30,579 nt of DNA from Verrucomicrobiota bacterium. GTDB taxonomy: Bacteria > Verrucomicrobiota > Verrucomicrobiia > Opitutales > Opitutaceae. The translations under genes were made by a program, and so were the position numbers. Below the pieces are notes generated by a model. It did not search any database, was not told the origin of the DNA, and saw only the letters and a program-made list of their open reading frames with translations. The stretch spans positions 1-30,579 of the forward strand of contig JAEZDN010000034.1 of the NCBI GenBank assembly GCA_023433275.1. The letters run 5' to 3'. Shown piece after piece: positions 22,234 through 30,050 of this stretch; positions within the stretch are counted from its first letter, which is position 1, and every line of letters starts with the position of its first letter.

Positions 22234-24768
22234 ATGCCCGGCGAACACGACCGCAACCTTCCCCACATATTCGTTAACGGGAGAGTAGCTGGCATCGGGT
22301 TCACCAATCCAAGTGCAGGCGGAGGCGGAGGCACTTCCTTTCCGCAGCGCAATCGAGCCGAGCACGCAGCACGCCTGCTCAGGCAACTGACCGAATTGCG
22401 CGAAGCGGACAATGCGGCACGCCAAGCACGCGCTGCACGCGGCCTGCCCACGGAATATGGCCTGATTGTCGAGTTTGCGGCCGGATCGGAATTCAAGCTC
22501 AAGACGGAGAGCCTGGAACGACGGAGCGACGGCATCGCGCTACTGAACATCCGCGAACTCAAGGTCGCGCAGCCCGACGGCACTGAGAAGATGGAAGAGT
22601 TTGCAGTAGTCCGAGTTCCTTTCGGGAAGCTCGAAGTATTCGAGAATATCGTAGCCCAGTATCGAGATGAGGTGACCGAAGAGGGAGGCAACACTCCGAA
22701 GCATCAACCCTTGGTCGCATCTATCGGCGGAATTCGTCAGGCCGCATTTGAAGCATTCTGGACGGCACCGACTCCGATACCCCAAGGAGGAGCTATCGTC
22801 CCTTGGGAAGCGTGGATTCGCGCTGGCGAGTCCGAAGAATCTCGCGCGACTATTCTCGCCCGATTCACAGCCGCCGCTCAAGAAGCCCAAGTCAGGCTTG
22901 TCGGGCGTCCGCTTAAATTACCTGAATCGACCATCCATCTGATTCACGCTTCACGTGATCAGCTTCAGGGCTCGATAGATTTGCTCGACTGCCTCTGCGA
23001 GCTTCGCGCTCCAGCGGTCGGGGCCGCAGAGTTCGATGCACTGGAGCCTGCCGAGCAGCAGGCGTTTGCCGCCGCCATGGTCGCGCAATTGACCCCACCG
23101 GCCCAGAATGCACCTGCGGTCTGTCTGCTTGATACCGGTCTGAATCACGGACACCCACTTCTCGCACCCGTCGTCGCACCCAATGGGCTGCATACGTGGC
23201 AGCCTGGTTGGGGGACCGACGACCGTCATCAGAACGGTGTTGGCCACGGGACCCAAATGGGAGGACTTGCCGCGCACAGCGATTTGGTGACTTCACTACT
23301 TTCGAATCAGCCGCTGCAAGCCACCCATTGGCTGGAATCAGGAAAGATATTCAACGACACCGATCCACAGCCACATGATGAATGGGGCAATATTGTGCGC
23401 GATACGATGTCAGCCGTCGAGCAGGCGGCACCCAACCGAAAGCGCATCTATTCTCAACAGATTACCGCCAAGAACACCTGTTTTGACGGTCGCCCGACAT
23501 CCTGGTCAGCAGCCACGGACCTACTCTGCACGGCGCGAGGGGAAGACCCGGTGGTTCCGCGCCTAGTTTTCGTCAGCGGTGGCAATTACCCGCCCAAGCG
23601 ATACGGAGACCACCCAGCCGCGAATCGTGATTGGTCGATCCAGGACCCTGCTCAGGCGTGGAACGCGGTTACCGTGGGGGCATGCACCTCGAAAGACAGA
23701 ATCACTGATCCGCAATTCTCGCAGAAGCGATTAGCGTCGCCGAGCGGCACCTTGTCTCCCATGTCCGCAACTTCCTGCCTGTGGGACAGCGAGTGGCCGG
23801 TAAAACCTGAGATTGTTTTTGAGGGAGGAAATCGCGTTGAGGACATCGGCGGGGCACTTCTTCGCCACCCGGACCTTGAGCTGCTCACTACGAATGCCGC
23901 GTTCAACCAGCGTCCACTGATTACCGTCGATGGCACAAGTGCCGCGTCGGCCCAAGCAGCACGCCTGGCCGCCATCTTGCAAGCGGAGTATCCAAATGCG
24001 TGGCCCGAAACCATCCGTGCCCTCGCTATCCATAGCGCCGAATGGACTCCCGGCATGGTTCAAGGTCGCGACCTTTCAAGGAAGGCAGACGTCCTCGATC
24101 TGATGCGCCACTATGGCCACGGACAACCCGACCTCCTAAGGGCTTTGCGAACAGCTCGCAGCGCGGTGACTCTCATCGTCCAAGACGAATTTCAACCATT
24201 CAAGAAGGAGAACTATGACTACAAGACGAATGAGATGCGTTTTCACAGCCTCCCGTGGCCAAAGGACGCGCTGGAAGCACTCAATGCGGCTGACGTCGAA
24301 TTGCGCGTGACGCTATCGTATTTTGTAGAGCCGAATCCAGGAACACGCCTCTCAACCGAGCGCTACCGTTACGGTTCTTGTCACCTGCGGTTTGATGTGC
24401 AGAGACCGCACGAATCAGAGCAGGTGTTTCGTGAGCGCATTAACAACGCCGACCGACCTGCAGGCTATCGCCCTGCCAGAGGCACTGACTCAGACGAGTG
24501 GATTATTGGGAGCGACGCTCGCCACCGCGGGTCGATCCATCAAGACACCTGGCGCGGCAGCGCGGCAGCCCTGGGTAGCAAGCCGAGGATTGCGGTCTAT
24601 CCGGTCAGCGGATGGTGGAGACTCCGCCCATTTCTCAGACGATATGATTCACGCATCCGCTATTCATTGGTAGTATCTTTGCGTTCTCCGGAACAACCGG
24701 TCGATCTCTACACCCCGATCATGCAGCAAATCACTGTCCCAGTTCCGGTGGAAATTCCAAGGAGATGA
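22234..24768 (+). CDS. ietS: Subtilisin-like (S8) serine protease of an ietAS-type system
   Basis: 844 aa. The catalytic triad is visible: Asp300 (VCLLDTGLNHGHP), His338 (NGVGHGTQMGG) and Ser569 (VDGTSAASAQAARLA), with an oxyanion Asn near 451 (FVSGGNYPP). The ~290-residue N-terminal region is not a normal propeptide and may be the sensing or ATPase-contact domain. A ~230-residue beta-rich C-terminal domain follows the protease. No signal peptide is seen, so it acts in the cytoplasm, unlike most subtilisins. It starts 3 bp after ietA and overlaps the next gene by 4 bp. Confidence 0.9.
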   Translation: MPGEHDRNLPHIFVNGRVAGIGFTNPSAGGGGGTSFPQRNRAEHAARLLRQLTELREADNAARQARAARGLPTEYGLIVEFAAGSEFKLKTESLERRSDGIALLNIRELKVAQPDGTEKMEEFAVVRVPFGKLEVFENIVAQYRDEVTEEGGNTPKHQPLVASIGGIRQAAFEAFWTAPTPIPQGGAIVPWEAWIRAGESEESRATILARFTAAAQEAQVRLVGRPLKLPESTIHLIHASRDQLQGSIDLLDCLCELRAPAVGAAEFDALEPAEQQAFAAAMVAQLTPPAQNAPAVCLLDTGLNHGHPLLAPVVAPNGLHTWQPGWGTDDRHQNGVGHGTQMGGLAAHSDLVTSLLSNQPLQATHWLESGKIFNDTDPQPHDEWGNIVRDTMSAVEQAAPNRKRIYSQQITAKNTCFDGRPTSWSAATDLLCTARGEDPVVPRLVFVSGGNYPPKRYGDHPAANRDWSIQDPAQAWNAVTVGACTSKDRITDPQFSQKRLASPSGTLSPMSATSCLWDSEWPVKPEIVFEGGNRVEDIGGALLRHPDLELLTTNAAFNQRPLITVDGTSAASAQAARLAAILQAEYPNAWPETIRALAIHSAEWTPGMVQGRDLSRKADVLDLMRHYGHGQPDLLRALRTARSAVTLIVQDEFQPFKKENYDYKTNEMRFHSLPWPKDALEALNAADVELRVTLSYFVEPNPGTRLSTERYRYGSCHLRFDVQRPHESEQVFRERINNADRPAGYRPARGTDSDEWIIGSDARHRGSIHQDTWRGSAAALGSKPRIAVYPVSGWWRLRPFLRRYDSRIRYSLVVSLRSPEQPVDLYTPIMQQITVPVPVEIPRR

Positions 24769-25154
24769 AGAATTTCGACTACCAGGTTTCTTCGCGCAGT
24801 AAACCGACGCAGCGTCAACTGGCAGAGCTCGATGTCCTAGTAGTCGAATTCGTCGCACACTGCCGGGAAACCGGTCGTGAGTTTCTGTTTGGTGGGACAC
24901 CCCAATCTGCATTCACCTTCAGCCTATTCTTTGAAGAGCCAGGGCGCATGTGCATCAATCAGGTTCGACTACACAGCGCGTGGGAGGGGCACGGTGTTTT
25001 TGCTCGTTTGGTCCAGCACCTTAAGGGGCAGCCACATTTTAAGGGCATTGGCATTAAGTCTGTTTCTGTTGGTGCAGCGCGGATGCGGCAGCGCGCAGTG
25101 GAGCATGGATTCAAAGAATATGGCGATGGGGACTTTCTCTTTCCCCCTCGATAG
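24765..25154 (+). CDS. Small GNAT-like protein coupled to ietS
   Basis: 129 aa, starting inside the ietS stop codon (ATGA). Residues ~65-125 (CINQVRLHSAWEGHGVFARL, GIGIKSVSVGAARMRQ, RAVEHGFKEYGDGDF) follow the order of a GNAT acetyltransferase: beta-strand, a GxGxF-type turn before a helix, and a final A-x-x-x-GF-x-x-x-G segment. The acetyl-CoA loop is not canonical (WEGHGVFARL), so the activity is uncertain. Translational coupling to ietS suggests it works with that pair. Confidence 0.6.
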   Translation: MKNFDYQVSSRSKPTQRQLAELDVLVVEFVAHCRETGREFLFGGTPQSAFTFSLFFEEPGRMCINQVRLHSAWEGHGVFARLVQHLKGQPHFKGIGIKSVSVGAARMRQRAVEHGFKEYGDGDFLFPPR

Positions 25155-25255
25155 ACGCCTTACGGCCACTTTTCAAAATTGTGAGCAGCTCGGATACAAG
25201 GCGCCGAATGAAGAATTGCATGTAACTCGCGCACAGCTCATTCGCGCGATTGGAG

Positions 25256-26008
25256 TCAGAGTCTCACGGCTTCTAGCACACCCTTTTCCCGATTGGGAAC
25301 CATGCGGTAGAGGAAAGGGTTGGCGCCACCAATCTTGAGACACTCTCGCATCCGTTCGATTGTTTCATCACTCGCGCGACAACCAAAGAAAAGGCCCGTC
25401 AGAAAGCCCGGTGGAAAGGCGACTGGACCGGGAGGGGTCTTGAGTCGAATGACCCGCCACTCATCTTCGTATTCCCACTTTTTCTGCTTCCACAGGAACA
25501 TCGCCTTGGTGAGCGCTCCGTCGAATCGATTCCGCAATTCAGAGTAACGAAGTTCCGGCGGATTGTCCCCGTAATCTACCATCAAAGGCACGCCAAAGGC
25601 CGCGCGCGCATCTGGGGAAAACTGCAGACAGACGCCTTTGTGATTCTCTGAATAGTGTGCATACATCGCGCTATTGTCCGGGCTGGTAGCAAAACAACAA
25701 AGACTGGTTTCCTGCCTTAGCTGGTCGATGAAGGCGTGGATCTTCTCTTTCCACTCTTTCTTGGCCGCGGGCGTAAGATTCGCCAAACGGCGCAGCGCCT
25801 CGGCGGGCGAAATGCCGTTGGCAAGGGCCGCCTCGGCTACGATCTCCTGCTCCTTGTTGGCCGACAGTGAAAGGTCGATGGCCAAGTCAGTATCGAGCGG
25901 ATCATTAAAGTCTTTGGCGCGGCCAAAATACAGTGAGTTGGTTTTCAGGATTTCCTCGGTCCATTTGCCCGAATCCCTGTATTTGTAGATATAACCAATG
26001 GTCCTCAT
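25256..26008 (-). CDS. DUF2971 domain protein
   Basis: 250 aa from the ATG at 26008, preceded by GGCGGCAAA as a reasonable ribosome binding site; the frame is open to 26080. It matches DUF2971: IGYIYKYRD at the N-terminus, LYFGRAKDFNDPLDTDLAI, SLCCFATSPDNSAMYAHYSE, HKGVCLQF and YEDEWRVIRL. The family is common in defence islands and has been noted near toxin-like genes; no reaction is established. It converges on the GNAT-like gene with a 101-bp gap and is divergent from the DUF3800 gene. Confidence 0.85.
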   Translation of the reverse strand: MRTIGYIYKYRDSGKWTEEILKTNSLYFGRAKDFNDPLDTDLAIDLSLSANKEQEIVAEAALANGISPAEALRRLANLTPAAKKEWKEKIHAFIDQLRQETSLCCFATSPDNSAMYAHYSENHKGVCLQFSPDARAAFGVPLMVDYGDNPPELRYSELRNRFDGALTKAMFLWKQKKWEYEDEWRVIRLKTPPGPVAFPPGFLTGLFFGCRASDETIERMRECLKIGGANPFLYRMVPNREKGVLEAVRL

Positions 26009-26151
26009 TTTGCCGCCAATCCTTCCTAGCGCACCGCCCCTACTGTGCGAGGGCAAAGACTGCAACAGGGACAGGCACACCTCCCACTTGCTTCGACCTA
26101 AACGGGGCGTTTTCCGTGGCTAATTTGCAAGCACGATGCCTACCTTCTTGA

Positions 26152-27585
26152 ATGCCCCGGGAAATCTACGAAGCCTGCTTCTCCGGCACCTGTGTCCCGG
26201 GACACCCGGAAATATTGCACCACCTCTTCGAGGTGGAATTTCAGGACGGCCAGACGCGCCAACCGCTGCGGCGCGCGCGCTTCTATGTGCAGGGCGATGA
26301 CCGGACGCAGGCATTCCTTGCAGCTCATCCGCAATGGAAGTTGGGTTGCTGGCCATTTGGCTTGTTCGCCCTCAAGGACTGGATGTGGAAGGTGAAGTTC
26401 ATCGACGTCGAGGGACGTCGCCGGGTGCTCGAAGGCGGGGTTGACGACCCGAAGATCGGGAGGATCACCATTCGCGCCGAACTCGAGATTCTCGAGGGTC
26501 CCGACGGCTGGATGCTCCCCTTATTCAATCTGGCGAATACCCATGTCCTCGATCAGTTGAAGGCCTTCTACGAAACGAATCCCAAGGCCGCGCCCCAAAC
26601 GGCTCGCATCGACACAGTTCTGGCCGAGCACTTCGCGAAGCAGGAAAAGGCGCGTCAATATCACCGTCGCGAGCAACAGGAGCGGGCCTCCGTCGTGCCG
26701 CCGCAGTCGGGGCGATCCTGGGTGTTCATCGACGAGTCTGGCGACCCCGGGGTCAAGAACCTGCACTCAGTCTATGTCTTCACCGCCGTCCTGGTGCCGG
26801 ACTCGGCTGCGGCGACGGTCCGCGAGGAACTCCTGGCGGTGCTTCACCGCTGGCCGAACAACCCGCCGCCCGAGGTGCATCTGACGGCCGTGCCGGAGGC
26901 ACTGCGCCCCGCGGTCACCGACGACTTGGCGCGAGTAATCAGCCGGCACGATTTGCGGGTCATCGGCTTCGTCGTGAACAAGTGGCACTTCGTGAAGAAT
27001 CTCCTCCGTCGCCACGCCGAGGCCAGGCGGCAGGATGACAACCCGCTGCCTGTGAATTGGGAGGAATACGTCAAGAACCCCACTTATCGCTTCCGATTCA
27101 ACTTCCTGTCAGTGATGATTCAGGAGGTTGTCTCCCACCTGAGCCTCGATTTCACGCTGAAGGGTTACGCCGGCGACTTTCGACATGACCGAAAGCATAT
27201 TCAGTGGATGAACGATGCTTTACGCCACGGCTTCACGACAGGCCTGCAGCTGGCGGCCCAAGATGCCGACGTGATCTTCGGCAAGAACTTGGTGCCCGCC
27301 TCGACGTTCGACATCATCGATTCCCACACGGAGCCCTGTCTGTGGCTCGCGGATTGGATTAGCTGGGAGATGCGAAACTGGAGCGTAAATCCCAACTTCG
27401 ATTTTTCCTCGGGCTTCCGGAGCGCACTGCCGAAAATGATGTTCGTTAGCTATGATGACAACGGAGTAAAGGTGGTAGGCCGCAAGCCTGGTGGTCACGC
27501 AGATTTCAGGTTGCCGGACTTCCCCCGCGAATTTCCTGCCGACAGCACCATTTCCAGCCCGGCAGAGCCAGTCTCCTCATCTTAG
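26152..27585 (+). CDS. DUF3800 protein with an unfamiliar N-terminal domain
   Basis: 477 aa. From about residue 189 it is a DUF3800 protein with the diagnostic WVFIDESGDPG (Asp194 and Glu195 as likely metal ligands) and a late conserved LADWISWEMRN; the family has a predicted RNase H-like nuclease fold. The first ~160 residues (HHLFEVEFQDGQTRQPLRRA, FGLFALKDWMWKVKFIDVEG) form a separate domain I cannot name, joined by a charged helical linker (LAEHFAKQEKARQYHRREQQ). Most DUF3800 proteins I know begin directly at the DESG motif. It is the last gene before attR. Confidence 0.85.
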   Translation: MPREIYEACFSGTCVPGHPEILHHLFEVEFQDGQTRQPLRRARFYVQGDDRTQAFLAAHPQWKLGCWPFGLFALKDWMWKVKFIDVEGRRRVLEGGVDDPKIGRITIRAELEILEGPDGWMLPLFNLANTHVLDQLKAFYETNPKAAPQTARIDTVLAEHFAKQEKARQYHRREQQERASVVPPQSGRSWVFIDESGDPGVKNLHSVYVFTAVLVPDSAAATVREELLAVLHRWPNNPPPEVHLTAVPEALRPAVTDDLARVISRHDLRVIGFVVNKWHFVKNLLRRHAEARRQDDNPLPVNWEEYVKNPTYRFRFNFLSVMIQEVVSHLSLDFTLKGYAGDFRHDRKHIQWMNDALRHGFTTGLQLAAQDADVIFGKNLVPASTFDIIDSHTEPCLWLADWISWEMRNWSVNPNFDFSSGFRSALPKMMFVSYDDNGVKVVGRKPGGHADFRLPDFPREFPADSTISSPAEPVSSS

Positions 27586-27622
27586 TTTCAACACGCCGAC
27601 TTGGGTCTCGGCGCAAACTGAG

Positions 27623-27643
27623 ATCGGTTGCCAAAAGTTGCCA
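27623..27643 (+). promoter_or_regulatory. Candidate integrase arm-type sites, right end
   Basis: ATCGGTTGCCA (27623-27633) is followed by a second GTTGCCA (27637-27643) in direct orientation. The same motif occurs in inverted pair at 5161-5186 near attL. These are probable binding sites for the integrase arm domain or the excisionase. Confidence 0.45.
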
Positions 27644-27764
27644 CCAGACCTGCATTTGGCTTCACTTCGCGAATTCTCGCTGCTCTTGTTTGCACGTTCT
27701 AAATCATTAACCACAAACTAAGTCTGCGTTGTTCCAGCAACTTAGCTTCGGTTGGCTTCTCACT

Positions 27765-27790
27765 TTCGAATCCCCGTGGGGACGCCAACG
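27765..27790 (+). other. attR (26-bp core repeat)
   Basis: A perfect copy of 5094-5119, preceded by unrelated sequence (GCTTCTCACT), so there is no second tRNA here. It marks the right end of the element. Confidence 0.9.
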
Positions 27791-27824
27791 AATAAGCCCG
27801 CCAGCAATGGCGGGTTTATTTGTT
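27791..27824 (+). terminator. Original tRNA-Glu terminator displaced by the element
   Basis: AATAAGCCCGCCA (27791-27803) pairs with TGGCGGGTTTATT (27808-27820), a 13-bp stem with one G-T wobble and a GCAA loop, followed by TGTT. It begins directly after the attR core. Before integration it would have started 4 bases past the tRNA CCA. Confidence 0.8.
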
Positions 27825-27830
27825 GGGTGA

Positions 27831-27988
27831 CGTCCCCACGGGGATGAGAAGCGCTGGCGTTCAGCCAGCGCCAGTTGCCGAGCAACTGCCCCTAGGTTCG
27901 ACGAAGGCCCGCAGGGCCGAAGATGGGCCGATGCGTAGCATCGATCGCGCAGCGATTGGCCTTCGGCCAGCCAATACCCGTGGGGACG
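27831..27988. repeat. Tandem hairpin array framed by inverted tRNA-tail sequences
   Basis: At least six adjacent perfect hairpins. H1 is GCGCTGGC/GCCAGCGC (27851-27871). H2 is CAGTTGC cga GCAACTG (27872-27888). H3 is GGCCC gca GGGCC (27906-27918). H4 is CGATGC gta GCATCG (27929-27943). H5 is ATCGC gca GCGAT (27944-27956). H6 is TGGCC ttc GGCCA (27957-27969). Five have three-base loops. The block is enclosed by CGTCCCCACGGG (27831-27842) and its exact inverse CCCGTGGGGACG (27977-27988). It has no coding potential that I trust. Confidence 0.7.
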
Positions 27989-27996
27989 CCAACGGA
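27977..27996 (+). repeat. Third partial copy of the tRNA-Glu 3' end
   Basis: CCCGTGGGGACGCCAACGGA matches the end of tRNA-Glu plus the six bases after it at attL (AACGGA), whereas attR continues AACGAA. It lies 212 bp beyond attR. It may be the scar of an earlier integration. Confidence 0.6.
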
Positions 27997-28052
27997 TCCC
28001 CAGTTAAGCCCACGCACCAGTCGCAACGCCCTGGGGGGTAGCGTTCCACCTA

Positions 28053-28081
28053 GGCATGCCGGGTGGGGGCACCCGGCCCAC
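28053..28081 (-). repeat. REP-type extragenic palindrome, reverse orientation
   Basis: The reverse complement, GTGGGCCGGGTGCCCCCACC then CGGCATGCC, matches the REP units at 2079, 3206 and 3559 with few changes. It shows that both flanks belong to the same chromosome background. Confidence 0.65.
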
Positions 28082-28227
28082 AGGGAGGAGAGGCAATGTT
28101 TGGGGGTTATCGGCTGGCGCCGTCATCTCCGAACCGTACGTTATCTCTTCAACCCCACCCATCGGCCCTGACACCTCTGGTGCGGCCGGTTCCGCCCCAA
28201 GGCATGACCAATCTCGATTATTCCCGC

Positions 28228-29802
28228 ATGAAGCGCCTCAACCTCGTCCTGGCGCTCGCGCTCCTGGCGCTTTTGCCCGCGCACGCTTTCGCGCAGTTGC
28301 CCACGCCGACGTATGGTTGGAACTTGGGCAACACGCTCGAACCGCCCAGCGGGGAGGGCACGTGGGGTCCCGCGGCCACGCAGAACCTGATCAACGCCGT
28401 GGCCGATTCGGGCTTCAACGTGATCCGCCTGCCGGTCGCGTGGGACAGCCACGCCAATCCGTCGACCCACCAGATCGATCCGGCGTGGATGGCGCGGGTC
28501 AAGCAGGTCGTCGATTGGTGCTACGCGAAAAATCTCCAGGTCGTGCTCAACTGCCATTGGGACAACGGCTGGTTGGAAAACAACATCACCGACACGGTGA
28601 ACCCCACCATCGACGCGAAGATGCACTCGTACTGGACGCAGATCGCGACGGCCTTCGCCGGTTACGACCATCGCCTGCTCTTTGCCGGCGCGAACGAGCC
28701 CAACTGCGATACGGCGGCCGAGTGGGCGACCTTGCGGAGTTACTACAACACCTTCATCAGCGCGGTGCGGGCGACCGGCGGCAACAACGCGACACGCTGG
28801 CTCGTGATCCAGGGGCCCGACACCAACATCGACAAGACCTACGACTGGGTGAACACCCTGCCGGTGGATTCGACGGCGGGCCGGCTCATGGTCGAGGTGC
28901 ATTTCTATCCCTATCAGTGGACGCTCATGACGACGGACGAATCGTGGGGAAAAATGTTCTACTTCTGGGGGCAGGGTTATCATTCCCCCACGATGCTCGA
29001 TCGCAATTCCACGTGGGGCGAGGAGGCGTACGCGGACGAGCAGTTCCAGAAAATGGCGACGAAGTTCGTGAGCCGCGGCATTCCGGTGATCCTGGGCGAA
29101 TGGGGCGTGGTCAAACGGACGGGCTATGCGGACCTGACGGGCACGGAGCTGAACCGGCACCTCGCGGCCCGGACCTACTTCGCCAAGACGATCACGGACA
29201 AGGCCAACGCCCTCGGCCTGAAACCGTTTTGGTGGGACGCGGGCGGCACGGGGAGCAACACGATGTGGCTGTTCGACCGATCCACCGCGGCCATGACCGA
29301 TCCCGACATGATCAACGCCCTGACGGGTGGGCCCGCGCTGCCGCCGCCCGGCACAGCCGCCGGCGCGCCCAGCAACCTGGCGGCAACCGCGACGTCGTCG
29401 ACCCAGGTCAACCTGACGTGGACCGACAACTCCGCGAGCGAGAGTGGATTTGAATTGGATCGGGCCACCAATGCGGGCTTCACGGCCGGCTTGGTCACGA
29501 CGACGCTGGCGGCGAACACGACCAGTCGCTCGGTCACCGGGTTGAGTCCCGCGACGACGTATTATTTCAGCGTGCGGGCGGTCACGGGCAACGGATTCAG
29601 CGGATACTCGAACAGTGTCAGCGTCACGACGCCGGGTTCCACGCCGGTTACGCCGCCCGTCGGCGGCACGCCGCCGTCAACTGGCGGTGGTGGCGGTGGA
29701 GGTGGTGGCGGGGCGCCGAGTGGGTGGTTTTTGGGCGCGCTCGCGGTGGCGGCGGGGTTGAGGTGGGTGAGGGGGCGGGACGGGCGGGGCACCCGCGGTT
29801 AG
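28228..29802 (+). CDS. Secreted glycoside hydrolase family 5 enzyme with FN3 domain and C-terminal sorting tail
   Basis: 524 aa from the ATG at 28228, chosen because a clear signal peptide follows (MKRLNLVLALALLALLPAHA, cleavage likely at FAQ). An upstream in-frame ATG at 28204 is possible. The GH5 domain has GWNLGNTLE, GFNVIRLPVAWD, NCHWDNGW, acid/base Glu157 (AGANEPN) and nucleophile Glu291 (ILGEWG), so it should cleave beta-1,4-glucans or related polysaccharides. An FN3 domain follows (~375-470, LTWTDNSASESGFELDRATN). The tail is a Gly run, APSGW, a hydrophobic helix and Arg-rich end, resembling GlyGly-CTERM sorting signals. It is chromosomal, outside the element. Confidence 0.9.
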   Translation: MKRLNLVLALALLALLPAHAFAQLPTPTYGWNLGNTLEPPSGEGTWGPAATQNLINAVADSGFNVIRLPVAWDSHANPSTHQIDPAWMARVKQVVDWCYAKNLQVVLNCHWDNGWLENNITDTVNPTIDAKMHSYWTQIATAFAGYDHRLLFAGANEPNCDTAAEWATLRSYYNTFISAVRATGGNNATRWLVIQGPDTNIDKTYDWVNTLPVDSTAGRLMVEVHFYPYQWTLMTTDESWGKMFYFWGQGYHSPTMLDRNSTWGEEAYADEQFQKMATKFVSRGIPVILGEWGVVKRTGYADLTGTELNRHLAARTYFAKTITDKANALGLKPFWWDAGGTGSNTMWLFDRSTAAMTDPDMINALTGGPALPPPGTAAGAPSNLAATATSSTQVNLTWTDNSASESGFELDRATNAGFTAGLVTTTLAANTTSRSVTGLSPATTYYFSVRAVTGNGFSGYSNSVSVTTPGSTPVTPPVGGTPPSTGGGGGGGGGGAPSGWFLGALAVAAGLRWVRGRDGRGTRG

Positions 29803-30050
29803 GGTTAAAAGTGAGGAGGGGTTAGGGGTTATTGGGGACCGCTGGCTCGTAGGGGGAGCGAGGCCGTACTTCCGAGCGAGTTTTGCCCGCGTTTCGGCGC
29901 GGTCGAATTGTTCCGTTGAAGGCGCGTGGCTCGTCCGCGGCCTTTGGGTTCGCTGCGAAAGAAGGGCGCGGTCGAGCGCGCGCCCCTGCATCGATATTAG
30001 TTCCGACCTCGTGCATGAGCTCGCCGCGGGCGACGACCCTGCAGAAAGAC
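29803..30050. other. Intergenic region
   Basis: No supported gene or clear terminator. The 3' ends of the GH5 gene (plus strand) and the small minus-strand pair face each other across it. Confidence 0.4.

Larger units (their letters stand above)
5094..27790. mobile_element. Integrative mobilizable element in tRNA-Glu
   Basis: A perfect 26-bp direct repeat (5094-5119 and 27765-27790) bounds the element and corresponds to the T-loop-to-CCA end of tRNA-Glu plus three bases. A tyrosine recombinase sits directly inside the left end. The contents are int, a small HTH gene, a radC-like gene, a MobF relaxase with a coupling ATPase, and defence cargo. No VirB-type or other mating-pore genes are seen, so transfer would need a helper (inference). 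The chromosomal REP repeats occur on both sides but not inside it. Confidence 0.9.

Noticed and set aside
27780..27820. Second tRNA gene at the right end
   Set aside because: Only the 3' tail is present; the preceding bases do not form D or anticodon arms.
27831..27996. CRISPR array
   Set aside because: The palindromes differ in sequence, with no constant repeat and no spacers of uniform length.
28056..29453. 465-codon plus-strand frame overlapping the GH5 gene and a long minus-strand frame
   Set aside because: Compositional shadows; only the GH5 frame has a signal peptide and catalytic residues.
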